The position numbers and the translations under genes are program-made. Of a DNA stretch of 64,000 nucleotides, positions 1-8,765 are shown piece after piece. The stretch comes from Holdemanella porci (GTDB taxonomy: Bacteria > Bacillota_I > Bacilli_A > Erysipelotrichales > Erysipelotrichaceae), in assembly GCF_019052655.1 (NCBI RefSeq), contig NZ_JAHQVB010000004.1:1-64000 (forward strand), read 5' to 3'. Below the pieces are notes generated by a model. That model was not told the origin of the DNA, did no database searches, and saw nothing but the letters and a program-made list of their open reading frames with translations. Numbering within the stretch: the stretch's first letter is position 1; the number at the start of each line of letters is the position of its first letter.

Positions 1-62
1 AAGGAGATGTATGTTGTAAATGACCAGCTAGATGGGTCAATTACAATATACCAGGGAATATT

Positions 63-1748
63 ATGGAGAAGATTTTAACAGAGGTATTTGGAATATGGTA
101 CCTAATCGGAGCTGCATTTGTATTCTTTATGCAGGCCGGATTTGCGATGGTTGAAGCCGGATTTACAAGAGCCAAGAATGCTGGTAATTTCATTATGAAA
201 AACTTAATGGATTTCTGTTTAGGAACTGTCGCATTCTTGATTATTGGTTATAGCCTATTGATGGGACAAGATTTTGCGGGACTTGTTGGATGGGGAGAAA
301 GTCCATTGACAGATTTTGCCGGAACAAACTGGTCAAGTTTTACATTCAACTTAGTGTTCTGTGCTACAGCTGCAACCATTGTTTCTGGGGCCATGGCAGA
401 AAGAACAAAATTTATCTCTTATTGTATCTATAGTTTTGTGATTAGTTTAATTGTATATCCAATTGAGGCACACTGGGTATGGGGTGGCGGTTGGCTAAGT
501 AGCCTAGGCTTCCATGATTTTGCCGGAAGTGCTGCCATTCACTATGTTGGTGGTTTAACCGCTTTAATTGGTGCATGGATGTTAGGCCCAAGAATTGGTA
601 AGTTTGATAAAGATGGAACTCCACGAGGAATTCCAGGTCACAGCTTAACAATTGGTGCACTTGGATGTTTCATCTTATGGTTTGGCTGGTATGGATTCAA
701 TGGTGCAGCTGCTACAAATGGTATTCAGTTAGCTACAATCTTTGCGACAACTACAGTAGCACCTGCCGTTGCGACGTGTACAGTTATGTTGATTACTTGG
801 ATTAAATATGGAAAACCAGATGTTGCGATGTGTTTAAATGGTTCGTTGGCAGGTTTAGTAGCGATTACTGCAGGATGTGATGCCGTAAACGTATTTGGAT
901 CATTTGTGATTGGTATCTTATCTGGATGTATGGTTTGTTTCATTGTATGGTTGTTGGATTATAAATTAAAAGTAGATGATCCAGTAGGAGCTGTTGCCGT
1001 ACACTTTGGAAATGGTTTATTAGGAACAATCTGTGTTGGATTATTTGCGTGTGGTACAGATACAATGCCTGAAGCACAAGGATTATTCTATGGCGGTGGA
1101 TTCCATTTATTAGGCGTTCAATTATTAGGTTTATTGGCAATTGGTGCATGGACTGTTGTAACTATGTTTATTACTTTCTACATTATTAAAAAGACTGTTG
1201 GATTACGTGTTAGTGCACATGAAGAAATTGTGGGTCTTGATAAAATGGAACATGGATTGGAAAGTGCATATGCAGGTTTTGCCTTAGAAGCCGATGTTCC
1301 TGGTGATTATTTAGAAACAATTCAAGATTCTAGCTACACTCCAAGTGTAGAATTGGATGATGCCGTACCTACAAAAGTTATTCATAGTGATGGTTCTATT
1401 TCAAAGGTTGTTATTATTACTAAGGTTGAGAAATTTGATAAGATTAAGACTGCATTGAATGAAATTGGTATTGGTGGTATGACGGTCACAAAAGTATCTG
1501 GTTGTGGTGTGCAAAAGGGCCAAACAAGCTACTATCGTGGTGCTAAAGTAAATATGGAATTGCTTCCTAAATTAAAGGTTGAAGTTGTTGTAAGTGAAGT
1601 TCCTGTAGCAGATGTTGTTAAGGCAGCTAAAAAGGCATTGTATACTGGAAATATTGGGGATGGAAAAATCTTTGTCTACGATGTTGCGGATGTTGTTCGT
1701 ATCTCAACAGGAGCTCGTGGCAAAGATGCATTAAAATATGAAGAATAA
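63..1748 (+). CDS. amt: Ammonium channel Amt fused to a C-terminal PII (GlnK) domain
   Basis: This 561-residue protein has two parts. Residues 1 to about 390 are an Amt/Mep/Rh ammonium channel of about 11 membrane helices; the conserved Asp (D152) and the twin pore histidines (H160, H314) are present. Residues about 448-556 form a complete PII signalling domain, which normally is a separate GlnK/GlnB protein that binds ATP/ADP and 2-oxoglutarate and plugs the channel. The T-loop reads QTSYYRGAKVN, so the tyrosine that is uridylylated in proteobacteria (Y51) is Val here (V496). Regulation is therefore likely by nucleotide and 2-oxoglutarate binding only (inference). A bidirectional terminator follows. 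The 62 bases upstream hold no complete gene. Confidence 0.95.
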   Translation: MEKILTEVFGIWYLIGAAFVFFMQAGFAMVEAGFTRAKNAGNFIMKNLMDFCLGTVAFLIIGYSLLMGQDFAGLVGWGESPLTDFAGTNWSSFTFNLVFCATAATIVSGAMAERTKFISYCIYSFVISLIVYPIEAHWVWGGGWLSSLGFHDFAGSAAIHYVGGLTALIGAWMLGPRIGKFDKDGTPRGIPGHSLTIGALGCFILWFGWYGFNGAAATNGIQLATIFATTTVAPAVATCTVMLITWIKYGKPDVAMCLNGSLAGLVAITAGCDAVNVFGSFVIGILSGCMVCFIVWLLDYKLKVDDPVGAVAVHFGNGLLGTICVGLFACGTDTMPEAQGLFYGGGFHLLGVQLLGLLAIGAWTVVTMFITFYIIKKTVGLRVSAHEEIVGLDKMEHGLESAYAGFALEADVPGDYLETIQDSSYTPSVELDDAVPTKVIHSDGSISKVVIITKVEKFDKIKTALNEIGIGGMTVTKVSGCGVQKGQTSYYRGAKVNMELLPKLKVEVVVSEVPVADVVKAAKKALYTGNIGDGKIFVYDVADVVRISTGARGKDALKYEE

Positions 1749-1802
1749 TATATCATGGCTTGTAAAATTGCTCTTTTCTCTTATTCGTTACAAGCCAAAG
1801 GA

Positions 1803-1827
1803 AAAGGATCGAAAATCGATCCTTTTT
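1803..1827. terminator. Bidirectional terminator between amt and a convergent gene
   Basis: AAAGGATCGA and TCGATCCTTT form a 10-bp stem with a 3-base loop, flanked by A and T runs. It can end transcription of amt (+) and of the facing minus-strand gene, whose stop codon lies at its edge. Confidence 0.85.
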
Positions 1828-2647
1828 AGTTTAATAAGTCTGTATCAAATACATCATCATTTAATTCTTCATCAATCATTTGGAAAAGTAATTCCTCGAT
1901 GTCTTTACCATTTTCTAATTCTTCAAATAGATCGGGTCTTTCATAGAACATCTTATTAAAGAAGAATCCAGAAACCAATTGATCATTTTGTTCTTCTAAA
2001 GTACGGCGTTCGTTTTCTTCTACCCAAGGTCCTTCATTTTGAGTTTCAATAACTTGAATGCGTTCCAATTCAATTTCTTTATTATTCAGCTCTTCATTGA
2101 TGAGCTTTCCAGTTACAGGATAAAATTCGTCTGTTCCAGAATCGAAGAAGGATAGTAAGAACATATCACTCTTTTCTAAACATAAATCGGCAATGGAACA
2201 AATCTGCATTTCTTCAGTAGAATAATCAATGCCTTCACAATTGATCATGAAATCATAGCTGCATACTATGTCTAAACTAGACATCACAAAATATGTCATA
2301 TCCGCTAATGGAAGTCTTTTAGGGAATGTGATGGTTCTTGTGATGTCGTCCAATTGAAACTGAATGGTACAAATTTGAAATCTTTCCTTTAAATAGTCCG
2401 TTTTTTCTTCTATACAAATCTTTATACCTTCTTCAAAAGAATAATCGTGGAATTCAGAATCAATATCTAATAATTCATGTAGATATTGATTGGCGATTTC
2501 ATGAAGTAAGATGAATTGATATTTTTCATCTTGTGGTGCATATTTGAATAATTCATTTAATGCAGGTTCTAATTTCTTGTTGTTTGTGATGGCTTCCATT
2601 GTCATATTCATCATGGAATCCATTTGTTTTTGTAGTTCCTTTTTCAT
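1826..2647 (-). CDS. Hypothetical protein, possibly pRiA4b ORF-3-like
   Basis: This is a 273-residue acidic cytoplasmic protein without membrane segments. The middle (about residues 90-190) has the pattern of the plasmid pRiA4b ORF-3 fold: a short beta strand, a 'PLADMTYFVMSSLDI' helix, then 'SIADL...FDSGTDEFYPV'. I make this link from pattern only and it is weak. The C-terminus is rich in Glu and Asp. It is the second gene of a two-gene minus-strand operon, 4 bases after the 334-residue gene at 2652-3656, which suggests the two act together. No function can be assigned. Confidence 0.6.
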   Translation of the reverse strand: MKKELQKQMDSMMNMTMEAITNNKKLEPALNELFKYAPQDEKYQFILLHEIANQYLHELLDIDSEFHDYSFEEGIKICIEEKTDYLKERFQICTIQFQLDDITRTITFPKRLPLADMTYFVMSSLDIVCSYDFMINCEGIDYSTEEMQICSIADLCLEKSDMFLLSFFDSGTDEFYPVTGKLINEELNNKEIELERIQVIETQNEGPWVEENERRTLEEQNDQLVSGFFFNKMFYERPDLFEELENGKDIEELLFQMIDEELNDDVFDTDLLN

Positions 2648-2651
2648 TTCA

Positions 2652-3656
2652 TTACTCCATATCCATATGTTTTAACATATTAAAAATATCATCGATTTCT
2701 TCCAAATTATCTTTAACTAGAGGAATATCTAATTTCTCACAAATAAAATCAAGCCAATTTAGAATATATGGATTTCTGGCATATACATGTTTAGGCTTAC
2801 CAAAATGTTCGATGGCACCCAAAAAATTATTCATAATGACTTCATAATCTTCTTGATCTGGGTGAATTAAATCAAAGTGTAAAATTTGGTTATTTCTTAA
2901 ATCAAATACTATATAGGCTAATGGATTGATGGGCCTTTCAAAACCTTCATCATTTGTGGGAACCATCATATAATCCATATCAATCGCAAGTTCTAAATCT
3001 CCATCCTTTATATTTTTAAAATAATCAATTAGATTTGAATCATTGACAAGAATCGTATTATAACGTTCTGGTTCCATAGGCCTAGGTACAGTATAAGAGA
3101 ACCAATTTCCATCTTTATATTTTTGTGTGTAAAGAATATCTCCTCCTTCAAAGATGGACTCTTGATAATCTTCATGTTTTAATGTTTCAATCAATCCTTT
3201 ATAGGTTTCAATCAACATTTTGATTTCACCATAGTTTGGAAGGCTTGGAAAACTTTTCTTTTCAAAAGTTTTAAAATAAATCCAGTTCCCATTGCCACGA
3301 AAACGAAGACCTAATTGTTTGATAATTGAATACATTTCATCATCGATTTCATCACGATTTCCCCAATAACAAGTAATGCAGTTTTGATCGGACATCACAA
3401 ACGTTGCAGGTACATTATAGTCGTCATTGCAGATTTGGCAAAAATCACTATAACCTTCCATGCCTCGATAAACACTGATACCTGTGCATGTTCCACTTTT
3501 ACCCATAATGGATACGAAGTTTGGCTCTTCATTTTTCTTTGTTTCTACTGCAATTAAATCCATGTTCCAATATGAGTTCCAAGGCCTTAATTTTGTGATT
3601 TCAATAGCCAAATCATAGAGTTCTTTCCATTGTTCTAATGTTGCTGGTGTTGCCAT
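2652..3656 (-). CDS. Hypothetical protein, DUF6930/DUF7309-like
   Basis: The product has 334 residues, is soluble and has no signal peptide. The N-terminus (LEQWKELYDLAIEITKLRPW, then FVSIMGKSGTCTGISVYRG) and the C-terminal segment around PKHVYARNPYILNWLDFICE resemble a family I recall as DUF7309 plus DUF6930, often found beside or fused to pRiA4b ORF-3-like domains. The family name is from memory. Several Cys residues (CQIC, CITC) in the first third could bind metal. It is the first gene of the pair with 1826-2647. The biochemical role is unknown. Confidence 0.65.
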   Translation of the reverse strand: MATPATLEQWKELYDLAIEITKLRPWNSYWNMDLIAVETKKNEEPNFVSIMGKSGTCTGISVYRGMEGYSDFCQICNDDYNVPATFVMSDQNCITCYWGNRDEIDDEMYSIIKQLGLRFRGNGNWIYFKTFEKKSFPSLPNYGEIKMLIETYKGLIETLKHEDYQESIFEGGDILYTQKYKDGNWFSYTVPRPMEPERYNTILVNDSNLIDYFKNIKDGDLELAIDMDYMMVPTNDEGFERPINPLAYIVFDLRNNQILHFDLIHPDQEDYEVIMNNFLGAIEHFGKPKHVYARNPYILNWLDFICEKLDIPLVKDNLEEIDDIFNMLKHMDME

Positions 3657-3711
3657 AATACTTCCTCAACTTTATCGTATTAATAGTAACATTACTGCAT
3701 GCTAAACTCAA

Positions 3712-4176
3712 TTAAGATTCCTTAATGATTTTTCCAGATATATAATCAGGGATGAGTTCAAAACATTGTACACTAGGTCCGGAATATTTTAATTCATGAT
3801 CAATATAATTTTGATCATCGGTAAATTTTAGGCAGAGTTGCGTGCATATTTCTTTGACTTTATCTGGATCATTTACCATCATTATTAATACCAGCTGGAT
3901 CACTTACGATTTCACCATCTTTTTTAAAGCCTTTATCCATGACACAAAAACTAGCCTTATCACGTTGTTTTAAACAATCCATTTTATGTCCTTCTTTTGC
4001 TCCATGAAAATAGATATGTCCGTTTTTTTTCATCGTACCAATGTGTAATAGAAAAAACATAGGGGTATCCCGTATCACTGATTAAAGATAATACGCCATG
4101 AGGTTCATTGGTAAGTATCTCTATAAATTTTTTCTTCAGATAATTTTTGTTTGAATCTTCGCATTGTCTTAAACAT
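3712..4176 (-). pseudogene. Decayed pyridoxamine-phosphate-oxidase-family (NimA-like) flavoprotein
   Basis: Three reading frames must be joined to recover one protein of about 150 residues. It starts with MRRFKQKLSEE at 4164-4176 behind a good RBS (TAAAGGAGCT on the minus strand), continues in a second frame with EPHGVLSLISDTGYPYVF, and in a third with NGHIYFHGAKEGHKMDCL and FCVMDKGF. The last part (KFTDDQNYIDHELKYS...) lies in yet another frame, in a small ORF from 3903 to 3712. The order and motifs match split-barrel FMN proteins of the PNPOx/nitroimidazole-resistance family. At least two frameshifts make an active product unlikely. Confidence 0.8.
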
Positions 4177-4193
4177 AGTTAGCTCCTTTAATG

Positions 4194-4219
4194 AAAAAGG
4201 TGTAAATTGAATTACACCC
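4194..4219 (-). terminator. Terminator of the alpha/beta hydrolase gene
   Basis: On the minus strand GGGTGTAA and TTACACC pair around a short loop and are followed by TTTTT. It lies directly after the stop codon of 4220-5143. Confidence 0.75.
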
Positions 4220-5143
4220 TTATAAATTTGAATTCATAAATTCAATAATTCCGGCTTCAACTTCATTTTTGATTTCTGCATAATTATGAATTTCATGACG
4301 ATAGCCAGAATATAATTTAGTTGTGACATGATGTCCAGTTTCTACAAGCCAGTTACTGACTTGACATACTCCTAGACCATATTCGCCAACTGGATCTTGA
4401 TCACCAGCAATATTGTAAATAGGTAATTTTTTAGGTACTTTTTTGGCCCATTGAGTTCCTTCAATTGTAAGCATCATTTGGATAAAATCATAAATAGAAC
4501 GATTGCTAGTAGGTCTTGTGAAGGCATCAAATGGATCTTGCGCATGGTCCTTTTGTACGTATGGATCATGGCAAATCCATTCATTTCCAATTTGAACTTC
4601 ACCACAACGTTCGCACATCCAGTCCATAAGTGAGCCTACAACATTTGGATCAGACTCTTCACCGTGGCCTGCATCAATGATTTCTTTCAATTTTTCTTTA
4701 ACTTCTTTAGCACCACGGAAAATGCCTGTTGTACCACAAATTGTTGCACCATTTAATTCATTTCCGTATTTTGCGATAAAATCTCTTGTGATAAATGAAC
4801 CCATACTGTGACCAAATAAGAAGTAAGGTAAATTTGGATACTTCTCACATACAATTTTCTTTAATGTGTGTTCATCTTCCATCATGGTGTGACATCCTTT
4901 ATCTCCCCAGTCACCCCAGACATTATTCACCATTGCGGTTTTTCCATGACCTACATGATCATCAGCGGCTACAATATAACCAGCATCTAGAAAAGCCGAA
5001 ATCATATGGATATAGCGTCTTGAGTGTTCGCCAAATCCATGAATTAATTGAACGATTCCATTTGGCTTACATGCAGGAACATAAATCCAAGCTTGCACTT
5101 GATCGCGTTCATTATAAGATGTAAAAGATACTTCGTGTAACAT
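4220..5143 (-). CDS. Alpha/beta hydrolase, monoacylglycerol lipase/lysophospholipase type
   Basis: The 307-residue cytoplasmic serine hydrolase has the family landmarks in order: the oxyanion segment HGFGEHSRRY, the nucleophile elbow FGHSMGS (catalytic Ser), the late Asp in IAGDQDPVG, and the catalytic His in GYRHEIHNY. This layout is that of the Hydrolase_4/PldB group, which cleaves monoacylglycerols or lysophospholipids; the actual substrate is not visible. It is transcribed alone, with its own terminator. The start at 5143 is preceded by an AGGAGGA-type RBS. Confidence 0.9.
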   Translation of the reverse strand: MLHEVSFTSYNERDQVQAWIYVPACKPNGIVQLIHGFGEHSRRYIHMISAFLDAGYIVAADDHVGHGKTAMVNNVWGDWGDKGCHTMMEDEHTLKKIVCEKYPNLPYFLFGHSMGSFITRDFIAKYGNELNGATICGTTGIFRGAKEVKEKLKEIIDAGHGEESDPNVVGSLMDWMCERCGEVQIGNEWICHDPYVQKDHAQDPFDAFTRPTSNRSIYDFIQMMLTIEGTQWAKKVPKKLPIYNIAGDQDPVGEYGLGVCQVSNWLVETGHHVTTKLYSGYRHEIHNYAEIKNEVEAGIIEFMNSNL

Positions 5144-5220
5144 ACAATAATCCTCCTTTTTTTGTGTAATGTTAACTCGTTTTATATCTGTGTTTATTAT
5201 ACGCCCACAAAAAAACTATG

Positions 5221-5727
5221 TCATTTAGTTGACATAGTCTTTTTCATGAATTTATAAACAATGTACGCAAGCACAATGCCTGCAAGAATATCCGTTGGAT
5301 AATGAACGCCCACATAGAGTCTAGAAAACGCAACAAGGATTGCGAGTATGAAAATTAGAATACTATACTTCTTAGGAAGACCATCATATACCATAAAGGC
5401 ACAAATAAAGGCAGATGCGGTGTGTCCAGATGGAAATGAATAATCACTAGGTTTATCCACTAATGGAATAAGTTCATTAAACGCATCAAAGGGTCTAGGT
5501 CTTTGAAATATGAGTTTTAATACGACGAATAATACGGTACAAATCAAAAAGGCAATAATTGTTTCTTTTGCGAGTCTTCTAGTATCTTCATTTTTCTTGA
5601 ACATATAAATCAATACGATTCCTAGAAGAATATATAAAAAGTATTCGTTTGTGATCAAGGTGAAGAAGGGTGTGAGTATGTAGTGACGAATGTTTTCTTG
5701 TATAAACAATAAAATTTTAATATCCAT
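5221..5727 (-). CDS. PAP2-family membrane phosphatase
   Basis: A 168-residue membrane protein with about five helices carries the three-part PAP2 signature: KLIFQRPRP, PSGH and SRLYVGVHYPTD (catalytic His). Such enzymes remove phosphate from undecaprenyl pyrophosphate, phosphatidic acid or phosphatidylglycerophosphate on the outer face; which one cannot be told. I chose the start at 5727 (MDIKILLF), because AAGGAAA lies at good distance; an in-frame ATG at 5760 would add 11 residues and has a poorer site. It is divergent from the creatininase gene. Confidence 0.88.
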   Translation of the reverse strand: MDIKILLFIQENIRHYILTPFFTLITNEYFLYILLGIVLIYMFKKNEDTRRLAKETIIAFLICTVLFVVLKLIFQRPRPFDAFNELIPLVDKPSDYSFPSGHTASAFICAFMVYDGLPKKYSILIFILAILVAFSRLYVGVHYPTDILAGIVLAYIVYKFMKKTMSTK

Positions 5728-5783
5728 AGAAATTTTCCTTTCGATAGGAGTATTATACATATATAAAGATAGGAAGTGAAGTT

Positions 5784-6533
5784 ATGCGACTTGAAAGAAT
5801 GAGTTGGAAAGATTGCGAAGAATATTTTAAGGATCATGATATGGTGATACTTACAACGGGGAGTACTGAAAATCATGGAATCCACAATCCATTAGGAACA
5901 GATACTATGATTCCTAATAAGATTTTAGAACTAATTGAAAAACAAAGTGATGTATTGATTTGCCCAACCTTACCTTATGGGGATGCCGATTTTCATACAG
6001 AATACACGGGTACAATTTCAATTGGTAGTGATTTATTAGAAATGGTTATGAAAAGAATCAGTGATCGACTATATGATTGTGGTGCTCGACATTTTGTGTT
6101 CTTAAATGGACATGGAGGAAACACACATGCATTAAGTAAAGTATGTCGTCATTTATATAAGAAGGGAGCTGTGGGTACAATTTTTGACTGGTGGACTATT
6201 GCTGGAAAAATCAATCCAGAATGGGCCGGAGGCCATGGTGCAGGTCAGGAAACGGCAGCTATGTTGTATGTGGATGAAAGTTTAGTTCAAAAGGATAAGA
6301 TTGAAGATTCAAATTTAAATCAGTTTACACCTCAATTAACAGCTTCCAATGCACAAACCGTAAACTTTAAAGGCGTGGATATTCCAGTTCCTAGAAGCAA
6401 TCGTTTAAGTAGTGATAATGGCTGGTTTGGCAAGGATCATCCTAAATATGCAACGTATGAATGGGGTAAAGAAATGGTGGAAGCTACGGCTGATTTTCTT
6501 GTGGAATATATGAAAGAATTTCAAAAGATGTAG
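5784..6533 (+). CDS. Creatininase-family amidohydrolase
   Basis: The product of 249 residues has the creatininase-fold metal ligands: Glu and His in GSTENHG, Asp in LGTDT, the NGHGGN loop, and Glu in HGAGQETAAML. The family includes creatinine amidohydrolase, MftE-type peptidases and formamide hydrolases acting in nucleotide or cofactor pathways. The length is normal. No neighbour hints at the substrate, so it should not be named creatininase. An AGGAAGTGAAG RBS precedes the start. Confidence 0.85.
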   Translation: MRLERMSWKDCEEYFKDHDMVILTTGSTENHGIHNPLGTDTMIPNKILELIEKQSDVLICPTLPYGDADFHTEYTGTISIGSDLLEMVMKRISDRLYDCGARHFVFLNGHGGNTHALSKVCRHLYKKGAVGTIFDWWTIAGKINPEWAGGHGAGQETAAMLYVDESLVQKDKIEDSNLNQFTPQLTASNAQTVNFKGVDIPVPRSNRLSSDNGWFGKDHPKYATYEWGKEMVEATADFLVEYMKEFQKM

Positions 6534-6568
6534 TAATTCATTTCGAGTTGAACTATAATAAACGTACA

Positions 6569-6601
6569 AATAGGGGACAAATATTTTTGTCTCTTTTCTT
6601 T
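6569..6601 (+). terminator. Terminator after the creatininase-family gene
   Basis: GGGGACAAA and TTTGTCTC pair, followed by TTTTCTTTTC. The stem is short and AT-rich but well placed between the two genes. Confidence 0.55.
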
Positions 6602-6617
6602 TCGTATGGAGGTTTTA

Positions 6618-7499
6618 ATGGAAATCATTATCTTAATATTATTATGCGTTGTGATTGTATGCTTGATTGTTTTGTTGATGCAAAATAAGTCGAAGGAAGT
6701 AGAAACTTCAAGTGCAGATTCTTTGATTCTACAAAAGAATTTTGAATATCTTTTAAAACAAGTACAGGATGTTCAAAAGAATCAGGCTACTTCAAAAGTG
6801 AGCTTGAATCAAATGGAAGAGTATTTATATCGTATGAATATGGTCATGACAAATACAAAACTTAGAGGAAACTGGGGAGAATATCAATTGGATATGCTTC
6901 TAAGTGTATATTGTGGTCAAAATCCATCTATCTATTCGATGCAGTATACTTTGCCAAATGGAAAGATTGCGGATTGTGCTTTTCATTTACCAGACACGAA
7001 TAAAGTGTTGTGTATTGATTCAAAGTTTCCTATGGAAAATTATATGAATCTTCAGGAAGATATGGATACATATCTAAGACCTTTTAAGATGAATATGAAA
7101 AAACATATTGATGATGTAGCAAATAAATATATTAATATGGATACGATGCCTTATGCTTTATTGTTTGTGCCTAGTGAAGCGATTTATCAATTTGTATGTG
7201 CTAAATGTGATGATTTATTTACATATGCCCTTCAAAAACATGTTATGTTGGTATCTCCAACTACACTTGTAGCGGAAGTGATGACTTTACTATCAAGTAC
7301 AAAGGATTTTTATCGCACAAGCCATATGGAAGAAATCGAACGAAATATTTTGTTGCTGCAGGAGGATGCGAATCGTCTTGTAGAAAGAAGTGTAAGGGCA
7401 GAAAAAACGTTGGAAACTTTGGCAACACAATTCCATGCGGTTTCTATTTCTGCACAAAAATTATCAAGTCGAATGACTAAGATGGGAGAAGACGAATGA
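6618..7499 (+). CDS. rmuC: DNA recombination protein RmuC
   Basis: The 293-residue protein has one N-terminal membrane anchor (residues 2-22), a short coiled coil, and the RmuC nuclease-like core with LRGNWGEYQLDMLL and VLCIDSKFPMENY (PD-(D/E)XK fold). RmuC limits DNA inversion at short repeats in E. coli. It is shorter than the E. coli protein, as is usual in Bacillota. An upstream in-frame ATG at 6606 lies within the ribosome binding site (TGGAGG, 6607-6612), so 6618 is the better start. It begins a three-gene operon with 4-base overlaps to the macrodomain gene and mnmM. Confidence 0.92.
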   Translation: MEIIILILLCVVIVCLIVLLMQNKSKEVETSSADSLILQKNFEYLLKQVQDVQKNQATSKVSLNQMEEYLYRMNMVMTNTKLRGNWGEYQLDMLLSVYCGQNPSIYSMQYTLPNGKIADCAFHLPDTNKVLCIDSKFPMENYMNLQEDMDTYLRPFKMNMKKHIDDVANKYINMDTMPYALLFVPSEAIYQFVCAKCDDLFTYALQKHVMLVSPTTLVAEVMTLLSSTKDFYRTSHMEEIERNILLLQEDANRLVERSVRAEKTLETLATQFHAVSISAQKLSSRMTKMGEDE

Positions 7500-8023
7500 T
7501 TAGTACATTAAAAGGAAATATATCATTATTGGATTTTGATTTGATTGTGGATCCAACCAATCAACAAGTTTTACCAATGCAAGGAGTGAGCGCACAGATA
7601 TTTCATCAGGCTGGAAATGAAATGATGAAGGCTTGTCAGGCTTTAAATGGTTTAGAAGTAGGAAAAGCTAAGATGACAGAATCTTTTAATTTGCCATGTA
7701 AAGCAGTTATTCATACGTGTGGACCTCGTTATATAGATGGCGCTCATAATGAAGATGAATACTTGGCTGCATGTTATTGGAATAGTATGGCATTGGCGTA
7801 TGATTATATGCGAAAAAATGATATGGAATCGATCAATATTGCCTTTCCATGTATTTCTACAGGTATCAATGCATATCCAAATCATGAGGCTTGTGCAATT
7901 GCGATTCAAACCGTAAAACGATTAATGAATAAGTTTCCTGAGACAAGGGCTATTCATGTATGTTTTGTGTGTGATAAAACCGAAGATTATATGTTATATA
8001 AAGAGGCATTAAGACTACGATGA
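7496..8023 (+). CDS. Macrodomain protein (ADP-ribose binding/hydrolase)
   Basis: The 175-residue single-domain protein shows the macrodomain layout: DLIVDPTNQQ (usually VNAAN), a Gly/Gln-containing loop near GVSAQIFHQAG, AVIHTCGPRY, and FPCISTGINAYP, the phosphate-binding loop. Macrodomains bind or hydrolyse ADP-ribose and O-acetyl-ADP-ribose. The first motif has DPTN rather than VNAAN, a deviation that leaves catalytic activity uncertain. It overlaps rmuC and mnmM by 4 bases each, so the three are translationally coupled. Confidence 0.88.
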   Translation: MISTLKGNISLLDFDLIVDPTNQQVLPMQGVSAQIFHQAGNEMMKACQALNGLEVGKAKMTESFNLPCKAVIHTCGPRYIDGAHNEDEYLAACYWNSMALAYDYMRKNDMESINIAFPCISTGINAYPNHEACAIAIQTVKRLMNKFPETRAIHVCFVCDKTEDYMLYKEALRLR

Positions 8024-8547
8024 AATCCATGGTTGATTTATCCCATGAATTTTTAAAGCCAGTTCTTCATAAACAAGCAATATGTGTGGATGCGACATTA
8101 GGACAGGGAAAAGATACAGATTTCTTTTTGTCGCAGAATGTGCATAAAGTATATGGCTTTGAAATTCAAAGGGATGTTTTTGAAAGTACAAAAGAACGAT
8201 TGGATGATCAAAGAACTTGTTTCTATAATGTTGGACATGAACATATGGAAGAATATATTTATGAAGAAGTGGATGCAATCATATTTAATTTTGGGTATTT
8301 TCCTCAAGGTGATCGTGACATCACAACCCAATCTTCTTCAAGTGTAAGTGCAGTTAGACAAGCTCTAAAACTTTTAAAAGTAAAAGGAAGAATGGCACTT
8401 GTGATGTATCCACATGAATCGGGACAGGAAGAAGCTAAATGTATGGAAGAGTTTTTAAAAACACAAACATCGATTCAGGTACAGAAAGTACAAAACTTGT
8501 TGTTGGATCATTGTCCATACTTATTATTAATAGAAAAAAGAAGATAA
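8020..8547 (+). CDS. mnmM: tRNA 2-thiouridine methyltransferase MnmM (YtqB family)
   Basis: The 175-residue class I SAM methyltransferase has the binding loop VDATLGQGKDTDFFL and the family-specific FNFGYFPQGDRDITTQ and LVMYPHESG segments. These define the rRNA_methylase/YtqB family, whose B. subtilis member MnmM performs the last methylation of mnm5s2U at tRNA position 34. The last codons read IEKRR, typical for the family. It is the third gene of the rmuC operon. Confidence 0.85.
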   Translation: MKSMVDLSHEFLKPVLHKQAICVDATLGQGKDTDFFLSQNVHKVYGFEIQRDVFESTKERLDDQRTCFYNVGHEHMEEYIYEEVDAIIFNFGYFPQGDRDITTQSSSSVSAVRQALKLLKVKGRMALVMYPHESGQEEAKCMEEFLKTQTSIQVQKVQNLLLDHCPYLLLIEKRR

Positions 8548-8616
8548 AAATCCGTAGTAGTATTATTATGATAAAATTTAAGTAGAGATATTCGAATAGA
8601 AAAGAGGGTGACATGC

Positions 8617-8739
8617 ATGTTTCTAACTATCTTTATCATAATAATCTTAGTATTCATCTTGTTAGAACTAGCTTCTATTAAAGATGAAATCAAAAAGAAC
8701 AATGAACTTCTAATTCAATGTCTAAAGAAAAAAGAATAA
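8617..8739 (+). CDS. 40-residue single-pass membrane peptide
   Basis: The start ATG at 8617 has GAGGGTG (8604-8610) at a 6-base spacing. The peptide is a hydrophobic helix (residues 2-18, MFLTIFIIIILVFILLELA) followed by a charged tail (IKDEIKKNNELLIQCLKKKE) able to form a short amphipathic or coiled-coil helix. The gene ends in a strong terminator. The RBS, composition and terminator argue that it is real, though I recognise no family. Confidence 0.65.
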   Translation: MFLTIFIIIILVFILLELASIKDEIKKNNELLIQCLKKKE

Positions 8740-8765
8740 GAGGCTGATTTAAAAAGCCTCTTATT
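8738..8765. terminator. Bidirectional terminator
   Basis: AAGAGGCT and AGCCTCTT form a perfect 8-bp stem (8738-8745 with 8755-8762). T-rich sequence follows and A-rich sequence lies in the loop. It serves the 40-residue peptide gene (+) and the metallophosphoesterase gene (-). Confidence 0.8.
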
